From: Glaciecola sp028401415
Lineage (GTDB): Bacteria; Pseudomonadota; Gammaproteobacteria; Enterobacterales; Alteromonadaceae
Length of the DNA stretch: 64,000 nt
NCBI RefSeq assembly: GCF_028401415.2
Contig: NZ_CP171821.2
Span: 2,356,001 to 2,420,000 of the forward strand
Reading direction: 5' to 3'
The notes under the pieces were generated by a model that was given only the letters and a program-made list of their open reading frames with translations, made no database searches and was not told the origin of the DNA. The position numbers and the translations under genes are program-made. Shown here one piece after another: positions 54,507 through 62,162 of this stretch. Positions within the stretch are counted from its first letter, which is position 1; each line of letters starts with the position of its first letter.

Positions 54507-55295
54507 TTATTGTTTCTTTGTAAGAGCCGGTAGTTTTCGGTAAATCTGCACATAATTGACGGCGGTACTCTTGCTTAAATTCCATTGTTTAGTAAACAAA
54601 TTGTATTTCATGCCTTTTTCTTCTATGAGCTGCATACGATTAATTGAGGCCCAACTATTAAGCTCCAGCGGCTTAATGAACATATGCCAGTTGTGAGTGC
54701 CAATGGGCAAATATCGCATAATGTATTCAGCGCCAACTATGCCAATAATAAATGATCGCAGCGTTCTATTTAGCGTGGCCAGCACAATGCAGCCACCTTC
54801 TTTTGTCAGCTGGCTACACTGCGAAATAAGCTCTTTGGGCATGGGGACATGCTCCACCACCTCAGCATTGATCACAACATCAAATTGGCGTGCTTCTTTT
54901 AGCATGTGTTCCGCGAGCATGTGTTTGTATTCGATGTCTAAGTTACTTTTCAAAGCGTGTCGTTTTGCCACCTGGACGCTCGTTTCGCTAGCATCAATGC
55001 CCGTTACAATTGCACCGGCTCTTGCCAAAGCTTCACTGACCAGACCACCGCCGCTTCCAACATCTAAGACTCTCAAAGCTTTTAAACAATCTATTGAATG
55101 AGGATTACGGTCAAAATGAATGGCTATTTGTTCAATAAAATACTCTGTTCGAGCGCGATTGAACTCAAGTGCTGTTTTAAACTTACCCTTTGGATCCCAC
55201 CAGTTTTCAGCGAGCTTATCGAACTTAGCAATTTCCTCTTTCGAAATATTCTGCTCATCTTCTCTCGTTTTAGTAAGCTTACTTTTATCTAACAT
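54507..55295 (-). CDS. ubiG: Ubiquinone O-methyltransferase UbiG
   Basis: A 262-residue SAM-dependent methyltransferase for both O-methylations of ubiquinone synthesis. LAENWWDPKGKFKTALEFN is specific for UbiG; LRVLDVGSGGGLVSEALARAG is the SAM-binding loop; EVVEHVPMP and HNWHMFIKPLEL complete the pattern. The hydrophobic NRTLRSFIIGIVGAEYIMRYL is the membrane-attaching insert. About 20 residues longer than E. coli UbiG, at the N-terminus. Monocistronic. Confidence 0.95.
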   Translation of the reverse strand: MLDKSKLTKTREDEQNISKEEIAKFDKLAENWWDPKGKFKTALEFNRARTEYFIEQIAIHFDRNPHSIDCLKALRVLDVGSGGGLVSEALARAGAIVTGIDASETSVQVAKRHALKSNLDIEYKHMLAEHMLKEARQFDVVINAEVVEHVPMPKELISQCSQLTKEGGCIVLATLNRTLRSFIIGIVGAEYIMRYLPIGTHNWHMFIKPLELNSWASINRMQLIEEKGMKYNLFTKQWNLSKSTAVNYVQIYRKLPALTKKQ

Positions 55296-55339
55296 CGTAT
55301 ACCCTTGCTATACACTCTAATACTTGATGGAACTCACGC

Positions 55340-55702
55340 ATGGCGAATGAAAAAAACGTACTTGGCGGCGCACTTCAACTGTGCTGCGGTAATACTGGTT
55401 TTACCCGCGAGGGCTTCTGCTACGTGCCCAATAGCGATTACGGAAACCACAGCATTTGTGCCATTATGACCGACTCCTTTCTTCAATACTCAAAAGCCGC
55501 CGGAAATGATTTGATCAGCCCTAACCCGCACTATCAATTCCCCGGTCTTAAAGCGGGTGACCGATGGTGCCTTTGCGCAGTGCGTTGGCGCCAAGCCCTT
55601 GCTGTGAATGCTGCACCACTGGTCATTCTTGCCGCCTGCAATATCAAAGCACTAGAAATTGTCAGCCTTGAAGATTTAAAAAACCACGAGTACAAAGCTT
55701 GA
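55340..55702 (+). CDS. DUF2237 family protein
   Basis: A 120-residue protein whose whole length matches the DUF2237 family: NVLGGALQLCCGNTGFTREGFC, HSICAIMTDSFLQYSKAAGND, GLKAGDRWCLCAVRW and a C-terminal region ending EDLKNHEYKA. Several conserved Cys suggest metal or redox function, but no function is known. Common as a single gene in gammaproteobacteria. Confidence 0.85.
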   Translation: MANEKNVLGGALQLCCGNTGFTREGFCYVPNSDYGNHSICAIMTDSFLQYSKAAGNDLISPNPHYQFPGLKAGDRWCLCAVRWRQALAVNAAPLVILAACNIKALEIVSLEDLKNHEYKA

Positions 55703-55720
55703 ATCGCGTTGCTTGAGCCG

Positions 55721-56179
55721 CTAATTTTGCTTGTCTTCCCACTCTTTTAGCATTTTTGCTCGCAGCTTATCAATTTCAGCCTTATTTTCGCTTACCCACC
55801 ATAGCTCTAAAATACGCACATTGCGCTGGTTGGCTTTAAAGAATATGTCGACTATATCGCCTAAAACGGGAACAAACCCTAACAACCAATCAATGAAAGT
55901 GTTAATCAGCATCTTTGTTTTTAACGGCTTTGGAATACCCAGTTTATGCGCTAAGTGCACAATGCGCAGTGACGCAAACAACATAATCGTATCACCCACC
56001 ACTGGAATCAGCCCCACAAGAAAATCTAGACCGACTTTAATATTGATAATGGGCAAACGTACCGCCGTATCGAGCAAATTTCCAAGCGCCTGCGCTTGAG
56101 TGAGTTCCTTCGGGGCTTTGATATTGCCATGCTCATCAAGCTCAACGCTTGTGGACGGTAGCACTTTCCCCCTGCTCAT
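55721..56179 (-). CDS. DUF4112 family membrane protein
   Basis: A 152-residue protein. The centre (GLDFLVGLIPVVGDTIMLFASLRIVHLAHKLGIP) and later GFVPVLGDIVDIFFKANQRN are the two DUF4112 repeats with PVxGD, which probably insert in a membrane. Function unknown. Its start overlaps the hemH stop by four bases, so it is cotranscribed with hemH. Confidence 0.85.
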   Translation of the reverse strand: MSRGKVLPSTSVELDEHGNIKAPKELTQAQALGNLLDTAVRLPIINIKVGLDFLVGLIPVVGDTIMLFASLRIVHLAHKLGIPKPLKTKMLINTFIDWLLGFVPVLGDIVDIFFKANQRNVRILELWWVSENKAEIDKLRAKMLKEWEDKQN

Positions 56180-57291
56180 TTAGTCGCACCTAAGGACTTA
56201 GCGAGTGCATTGCGTTGCTGGTAGTCTTCTTTTTCACCTTTAGACAAGTTGTTGCTTATTTGCGCGTTCACATGCCATCCAACCAAGTTATCTTTGATAA
56301 GGCAAAACAACATGTCCAAATGTGCGTCGTCACTATTTAAGCATTCAATATATTCGTAACGCTCGCCACCGGCCTGTTCAAAATATTCACGATTTTCTTC
56401 ACCAATTTCCTCAATGGTTTCCAAACAATCAGAGGAGAAGCCAGGACACACTACTTGCAATGATTTAATCCCTTCACTGGGTAATTTTTTTAGGGTTTCA
56501 TCTGTATAGGGCTTCAGCCATTCTTCTCGACCAAAACGTGATTGAAAGCTAGTCATATATTCATCTGCCGAAATACCAAGTTTTGCTGCTATCAGGCGCG
56601 ATGTTTTATGGCACTCACAATGATACGGGTCACCATTGAGCAGATACCGCTTGGGAATGCCGTGATACGAAAACAGGAGCTTATCAGCTCGCCCGTTCTC
56701 ATCCCAATGCGCCTTAATTTTGTTGGCAATGCAGTCAATGTAGTCTGCTCTGTCATGATAGTGACTAATAAAACGTAAATCCGGCAACCATCGACGCTTT
56801 GTGAAGTCCTCTGCCAACGCGTCAAAGGTAGACCCGGTCGTTGATGCACAATATTGAGGGTAAAGAGGTAGCAACAGTATTTTTCGCGCACCTTGAGCGA
56901 GCAAACGCTCAACTGCGTCTGAGACTGAAGGGCGACCATAGCGCATTGCATAGTCTACAAGCACGTCTTCGCCAAAATGCTCTCGACAGCGCTTTTCTAA
57001 GCCTTGCGCCTGATGTTTGGTATGCGTTAATAGCGGTGAACCATCTTCGGTCCACACTGTTTTGTAGGCCTGTGCAGAGCGCTTCGGCCGTATATTCAAA
57101 ATGATGCCGTTAAGTACAAACCACCAAATAGCTTTAGGCACCTCCACCACACGGGGGTCAGACAAGAACTGTTTTAAATAAGGACGTAGCGCCTGTTTGG
57201 TAGGTGCTTCAGGTGTCCCTAAGTTGCTTATAACAATCCCTATTTTATCAACTTGTGCGTGGGTAAAGGCGTCCTGCGAACGATACTTCAT
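56176..57291 (-). CDS. hemH: Ferrochelatase
   Basis: A 371-residue ferrochelatase, inserting Fe2+ into protoporphyrin IX in the last step of heme synthesis. Conserved parts are NLGTPEAPT, FLSDPRVVE, YAMRYGRPS, LFSYHGIPKRY (metal-binding His), CHKTSRLIAAKL and FQSRFGREEWLKPYT, plus the catalytic Glu region in CPGFSSDCLETIEEI. Length is slightly above the 320 of E. coli and fits the Vibrio/Alteromonas forms with a charged tail. Peripheral inner membrane. Confidence 0.96.
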   Translation of the reverse strand: MKYRSQDAFTHAQVDKIGIVISNLGTPEAPTKQALRPYLKQFLSDPRVVEVPKAIWWFVLNGIILNIRPKRSAQAYKTVWTEDGSPLLTHTKHQAQGLEKRCREHFGEDVLVDYAMRYGRPSVSDAVERLLAQGARKILLLPLYPQYCASTTGSTFDALAEDFTKRRWLPDLRFISHYHDRADYIDCIANKIKAHWDENGRADKLLFSYHGIPKRYLLNGDPYHCECHKTSRLIAAKLGISADEYMTSFQSRFGREEWLKPYTDETLKKLPSEGIKSLQVVCPGFSSDCLETIEEIGEENREYFEQAGGERYEYIECLNSDDAHLDMLFCLIKDNLVGWHVNAQISNNLSKGEKEDYQQRNALAKSLGATK

Positions 57292-57377
57292 ATTGCTTGT
57301 TAGTCTTATGATTGAGTTTTAATAGTGTTCCATACGCACAGCTGAAAGCTTTGGACTTTTTCAGGCTTTTACACGCT

Positions 57378-59000
57378 TTAAGGTACTGGATTGTAATACG
57401 TTGCCGCACCTGGTCCAACCGGAAGACCAAACAGAAATACCCATGTGTAAAACAAGATGCTCCACCCAACGATAAACGTTAAGGTGTAAGGCAACATCGT
57501 GGCAATGAGCGTCCCCATCCCAAGATCTTTTTTGTAGCGGGCCGCTATTGCGAGAATCAATCCAAAATAACTCATCATTGGCGAAATTACATTGGTAACT
57601 GAATCCCCGATTCGATAAGCCGCTTGAATAAGCTCGGGCGCAAAACCAATCAGCATTAACATAGGAACAAAGATAGGCGCGGTAACCGCCCATTGCGCCG
57701 ATGCGCTGCCAAGAGACAAGTTCACAATACCGCACATTAAAATAAACAGTAAGAATACCTCGGGGCCATCTAAACCGGTTGCTTGTAAAAAGGCTGCGCC
57801 TTTTACCGCTAGAACCGTGCCTAAGTTCGTCCATTTGAAAAACGCAACAAATTGAGCGGCAAAAAATACAAGGGTGATATACAAGCCCATTGAACTCATT
57901 GATTTTGCCATCGCATCTATCACATCGCGGTCGTTTTTCATCGTACCTGCGATTCGACCGTAGACAAAACCAGGAATAGCAAAGGTAATAAATATAAACG
58001 CGACAATGCCTTTTAAAAATGGTGAGCCAGCTACTTCGCCTGTCTCAGGATGTCGCAGAATACCGTTCTCTGGCACGATGGTTAATGCTAGCACGGCACA
58101 CACGGCAACAAATGCTACGCCAGCCCACTTCATCGCTTTAATCTCTTGGGAAGTAGGAACATCCATTTGCTGTTTGCCAAGGTCGATAGCCGCTTCGCTG
58201 GGGTCGTATACACCCAAACGAGGCTCCACTATTTTTTCGGTAACAAATGCCCCCATAATGGCAACTGCAAAAGTACTGACGAACATGAAATACCAATTTA
58301 CTTCCGGACCGACCACATATTCGGGATCAATCATGCGTGAAGCATCTTGCGTAATTCCGGCGAGCAATGGGTCTACCGTTCCTAATAACAAATTAGCACT
58401 GTAACCGGCAGAAACACCCGCAAATGCAGCAGCAAGCCCGGCTAAGGGGTGACGCCCAAGTGAATGAAAAATCATTGCTGCGAGCGGAATTAATACTACA
58501 TAGCCAAGCTCTGAAGCGGTATTTGACACCACGCCTGCAAATACAATGACAACGGTAACTACCTGCTTAGAAGCATTCATCACCATAGAGCGCATCACGG
58601 TGCTCAAAAGACCGGAGTGTTCTGCAACCGACACGCCAAGCAGCGCGACAAGCACTGTGCCAAGGGGCGCGAACCCCGTAAAATTAGTCACTAAGCCTGT
58701 CACAATGCGCTGCAAGCCTTCCGCATTCATTAGAGATATAACTTCAATAATGCCGTCGGCCTCACGCCCCTTTGAGCCAATTGGACGCGGATCTGCCACG
58801 CTGACATCGAAGTATCCTAAAATGCCACTGAGCACGACGATGAAAAGCGCTAAGGAAGCAAACAGAGTAATTGGATGAGGTAATAAGTTGCCCAGCCACT
58901 CTACACCAGATAAAAAGCGAGAGAACCAGCCTGAATTTTGCGGCGAGCCATTGGGAAGGTTTGAATTAGACGGGTTCGAGGATGAGCTACTGGACGACAA
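57378..59000 (-). CDS. AbgT-family transporter
   Basis: A 540-residue protein with about 11-13 helices. SRFLSGVEWLGNLLPHPITLF at the N-terminus, GFAPLGTVLVALLGVSVAEHSGLL and the C-terminal GSASAQWAVTAPIFVPMLML are hallmarks of the AbgT family. Members carry p-aminobenzoyl-glutamate, a folate breakdown product, or export sulfonamides. No abgAB hydrolase genes are adjacent. A Ser/Asn-rich head (SSSSSSNPSNSN) precedes the first helix. The spacer to hemH (86 bases) has no clear terminator. Confidence 0.88.
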   Translation of the reverse strand: MSSSSSSSNPSNSNLPNGSPQNSGWFSRFLSGVEWLGNLLPHPITLFASLALFIVVLSGILGYFDVSVADPRPIGSKGREADGIIEVISLMNAEGLQRIVTGLVTNFTGFAPLGTVLVALLGVSVAEHSGLLSTVMRSMVMNASKQVVTVVIVFAGVVSNTASELGYVVLIPLAAMIFHSLGRHPLAGLAAAFAGVSAGYSANLLLGTVDPLLAGITQDASRMIDPEYVVGPEVNWYFMFVSTFAVAIMGAFVTEKIVEPRLGVYDPSEAAIDLGKQQMDVPTSQEIKAMKWAGVAFVAVCAVLALTIVPENGILRHPETGEVAGSPFLKGIVAFIFITFAIPGFVYGRIAGTMKNDRDVIDAMAKSMSSMGLYITLVFFAAQFVAFFKWTNLGTVLAVKGAAFLQATGLDGPEVFLLFILMCGIVNLSLGSASAQWAVTAPIFVPMLMLIGFAPELIQAAYRIGDSVTNVISPMMSYFGLILAIAARYKKDLGMGTLIATMLPYTLTFIVGWSILFYTWVFLFGLPVGPGAATYYNPVP

Positions 59001-59203
59001 AAGAAAACTCGCTTGTTGTTATAATCTTGTAAATACTACCTAACTTCCTGAGAATTTTCATATTTAATTGTCTGAAGCATCTAAGTTGTGTACAGTCGTG
59101 TAGCTTTATAGAGACAGTTAAAGCGATATTTTTTGTATATGTGCTATAAGTAGCTATGTGAGCACTTGCTAGCATTACTTTGCAACGATACGGGCGGGAA
59201 ACT

Positions 59204-59737
59204 ATGGAAAAGAAATCCAGCGGTAGTGTAAGTCCACAGGCTTCTAATGACGCGTTTTCAGACTTAGAACAGCTTAGGCTAATTGTTTTCGGACAAGCAA
59301 AGCAGGCACTTGAAGATAAAATTGACGCGCTCAACCAACGTGTAAGCGATGAAATGAATATGCTTCAGGAGCAGGTGAATCAACGCCACTCTGAGTTACT
59401 AGAAAAACTTGCCGAGAATCACAGCACCCTTTTGCAAAAACTGAATGAGCTAGACGAGCAGCAGCAAAGCGACAAATCTGATTTATCTGAATCTATTGCA
59501 TCTGTGGCGAGCGAATTGGAGATGGCAGACAACGCTAGTAAAGATGATTCGCAGGCGCTACATAAACGTATAGATCAAGAAGTCGATGACATTCAAGATG
59601 CGCTTAATAAAGCGGTTGCCCAGTTGAGTGAGAAGCTCGACACCATGAACAATAACTTGGCGACTAGCAAGACTGACCGCAAAATTTTGGCAAAACTCCT
59701 TGCTAATGTTGCGACTAACTTAGACGCCGACGAATAG
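59204..59737 (+). CDS. Coiled-coil protein of unknown function
   Basis: I start at ATG 59204 (177 residues), preceded by GGGCGGGA; an upstream TTG is less likely. Nearly the whole chain is heptad-like and charged: EQLRLIVFGQAKQALEDKIDAL, then long Gln/Glu/Lys/Leu repeats. No signal peptide or membrane helix. It begins a four-gene run, with 12 bases to the OmpA-domain gene. The N-terminal LEQLRLIVFG is similar to the IEKLREIIVR of the next protein, so the two share a short motif and may interact. Confidence 0.6.
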   Translation: MEKKSSGSVSPQASNDAFSDLEQLRLIVFGQAKQALEDKIDALNQRVSDEMNMLQEQVNQRHSELLEKLAENHSTLLQKLNELDEQQQSDKSDLSESIASVASELEMADNASKDDSQALHKRIDQEVDDIQDALNKAVAQLSEKLDTMNNNLATSKTDRKILAKLLANVATNLDADE

Positions 59738-59749
59738 ATAGTTCGCCCA

Positions 59750-61654
59750 ATGAGTGAACGCTCAACGAGTGATCCAAAGGTGACTCAATCTTCCAAAGGT
59801 CTGCAAAGCGAGCTGGATTCTTCGAATCTTGTAAAGCAAAAAGCCATGGATAAAACTCAATCAAAAAGGCATGGGTTATCCGAGCATCAAAAACCGGATG
59901 ATGCCCTGCTGCAAATTGAAAAACTTCGAGAAATTATTGTAAGACCGGCACTTACCGAGCATGACGAGCAGCGCAAAGAGAAGCTTCGTCAAGATGTCAC
60001 TCAGGTATTCACCCAAGCCCTTTATGACAGAGAACACCTAGATGCAAGTGTTAGCGCTAGCTTAGTACCCCACATACAAAAATCTGTGAAGCATGCCATG
60101 CTTTCGCAAAAAAAAGAGTTCACCAATGCCATGTTTCCTCTTGTGGGTGGACTCGTGCGCAAATATGTGACGGTGTTGCTTAGAGATTTTATTGAAAAAA
60201 CGAATCAGCTTATTGAAAACAGTCTGTCGATAAGAGGATTAAAGTGGAGATTCAATGCTTGGCGCTCAGGCATTCCATTTGCAAAGTACGTAATATCACA
60301 AACTTATGTGTATCAGATAGAACAAGTGCTGCTGATTCATCGTGACACCGGTACCTTGCTCAATGCCGTTAATCATTCACGAGAAGATCATGAAGACTCG
60401 GTGCTTGTGTCGGCTATGCTCAGTGCAATCAACGATTTTGTCAGCGATTCATTTTCAAAAGACCAAACAAATCAAGAGCAACAACTTGATGAAATAAAAA
60501 CCGATGAACTAACCTTATTACTTATCCAAGGCCCAAGCGCAATGTTGGTAGCCGCAGTAAATGGAAATATTTCTCCTCAAGGTAAGCTTTATCTAAGAGA
60601 AGCTATGGAAAGACTGCATTCTCAGTTCAGTGCTCAATTTGAAAACTTTGACGGCAACACTGAGGATTTGGCCGGCAGTACCGAATTACTCGAAACCTGT
60701 TTGGTGTCGGAATTCAAAGATAAAGCGCAAGGAAGTACCAAAAACCATCCCGAAAAACAGGAAACACCGATTTTTGCAATCACGCTTGTATTTATAATAT
60801 TGCTTGGTATTGCTTACTGGTGGTATCTGCACTGGCAAACTGCTAGTGCGGTGGGCAGACTAAATGAAGTGACATCAATTGAGTCAATCGTTCCAATTTC
60901 TATTGAAAAGCAAGGTATTCACAGTATCCATTTACGCTACTTGAGTAGCAAGGACGCTGAAAACAATGGAATTACTGACTTTATAAAGGAAGCGGATGTC
61001 CCAGAAGATTGGGTACATCTATTCAATTATCCACTTTTACCGCAGCAAAATGCCGTTTTTAACGAAAAATTGACCTATATCTTATCCATGTTGCCATCGT
61101 TATCGTATGATAATCAACGCGCAAGCTTTTCCGGCCAGTTATCCGCTCAAGAGTATGACCAGCTAGTGGTGCTAAACAACGCGCTTGAGACGACAAGTGG
61201 AAGAAGTATAGATACATCACAAGTCATCATTACGCAGGCTGAGGCGGCGGATGAACTTGATATCAACATGCAGGCACTGGAGCAACTATCGTCGCAAATA
61301 TCGCAATATCAAGTCGACTTTGCCATATCAAGCAGCGTGGTAGATGCTAGCCAGCAAAACAAGCTTGAGATGATTGCCCAACGCTTTAATGCTATCCGCG
61401 CGCTTGGCGATACTCTTGGCAAGAAAAGCTATTTGCTTGTTATTGGCAGTAGTGATAATTCAGGCGTTTTAAGTGATAATATCGAGTTAGGTAAAACAAG
61501 AGCAGATACGGTGGCTCAAGTCCTAATAGATATGGGTATTGATGAAAACGAAATACTATTAACAGGTGTACTCCCCGTCGATGTTGGCGGACGCTCAGTG
61601 AACGCGAGGAAAACTCTCGTAACTGTCATTCATTCAGACGCTGCAAGGAATTGA
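59750..61654 (+). CDS. Membrane-anchored OmpA-domain protein
   Basis: A 634-residue protein. The first 340 residues are predicted cytoplasmic (or attached), with LLQIEKLREIIVR near residue 45 and a helical body with RGLKWRFNAWRSGIPF. One membrane helix spans about 341-361. The rest lies outside and ends with an OmpA-like peptidoglycan-binding domain (about 515-630: VDFAISSSVVDASQQ, KSYLLVIGSSDNSG, ELGKTRADTVAQVL, NARKTLVTV). Such an inside-out layout resembles MotB/TssL-type anchors, linking a cytoplasmic machine to the wall. Followed by a GTPase gene after 7 bases. Confidence 0.72.
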   Translation: MSERSTSDPKVTQSSKGLQSELDSSNLVKQKAMDKTQSKRHGLSEHQKPDDALLQIEKLREIIVRPALTEHDEQRKEKLRQDVTQVFTQALYDREHLDASVSASLVPHIQKSVKHAMLSQKKEFTNAMFPLVGGLVRKYVTVLLRDFIEKTNQLIENSLSIRGLKWRFNAWRSGIPFAKYVISQTYVYQIEQVLLIHRDTGTLLNAVNHSREDHEDSVLVSAMLSAINDFVSDSFSKDQTNQEQQLDEIKTDELTLLLIQGPSAMLVAAVNGNISPQGKLYLREAMERLHSQFSAQFENFDGNTEDLAGSTELLETCLVSEFKDKAQGSTKNHPEKQETPIFAITLVFIILLGIAYWWYLHWQTASAVGRLNEVTSIESIVPISIEKQGIHSIHLRYLSSKDAENNGITDFIKEADVPEDWVHLFNYPLLPQQNAVFNEKLTYILSMLPSLSYDNQRASFSGQLSAQEYDQLVVLNNALETTSGRSIDTSQVIITQAEAADELDINMQALEQLSSQISQYQVDFAISSSVVDASQQNKLEMIAQRFNAIRALGDTLGKKSYLLVIGSSDNSGVLSDNIELGKTRADTVAQVLIDMGIDENEILLTGVLPVDVGGRSVNARKTLVTVIHSDAARN

Positions 61655-61661
61655 TAGCGAT

Positions 61662-62153
61662 ATGTTGCAAAAGAAGATTTGCATATTAGGTCCCTCTGGT
61701 GTTGGAAAAACAAGTTTAATTAAACGCTATGTTGATGGCATTTTTTCGGATAAATACCTGACTTCCATTGGTGTGAAAATCGATAAGAAAATGGTGCATT
61801 CGACTTACACGCCTGTGCAGCTTTTGCTATGGGACTTAGAAGGCGTTGACAAGTACTGTGGTTTTAATCCACGGTACTTGAGAGGCGCATCAGCGATTAT
61901 TTATGTTGCAGACCAATCTCGATTCGCCTCAGTTGCTGAGGTGATGGAAATCTACGCTTTAGCACAACAGCATGTGGATATACCTTCGGTTATGACGATT
62001 AACAAAAGTGATTTACCTGCATCCATCGGGTGGGATGACGACATCATGCAAAAACATCAAAGCGCCTTTGATTCAGTCTTCCTTAGTAGCGCAAAGACTG
62101 GGGAGTCGGTTGATGCGATGTTTGAGCGTGTTGCACAACTTGTAACGGCATAG
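61662..62153 (+). CDS. Ras/Rab-like small GTPase
   Basis: A 163-residue stand-alone GTPase of the Ras/Rab/MglA group. G1 is GPSGVGKTSL, G3 LLWDLEGVDKY (WDLEG for WDTAG), G4 NKSD, G5 SSAKTG. The switch I reads YLTSIGVKID, close to Rab YISTIGV but with Ser at the magnesium-binding Thr. The residue after the G3 glycine is Val rather than catalytic Gln, so intrinsic hydrolysis may be slow and depend on a partner. No MglB/roadblock gene is adjacent. It lies between the OmpA-domain gene and a GGDEF-EAL gene. Confidence 0.82.
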   Translation: MLQKKICILGPSGVGKTSLIKRYVDGIFSDKYLTSIGVKIDKKMVHSTYTPVQLLLWDLEGVDKYCGFNPRYLRGASAIIYVADQSRFASVAEVMEIYALAQQHVDIPSVMTINKSDLPASIGWDDDIMQKHQSAFDSVFLSSAKTGESVDAMFERVAQLVTA

Positions 62154-62162
62154 GCCTTTTTT

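Noticed and set aside
57361..57834. Minus-strand frame of 157 residues
   Set aside because: Overlaps the AbgT transporter gene in another frame; the transporter has clear family motifs.
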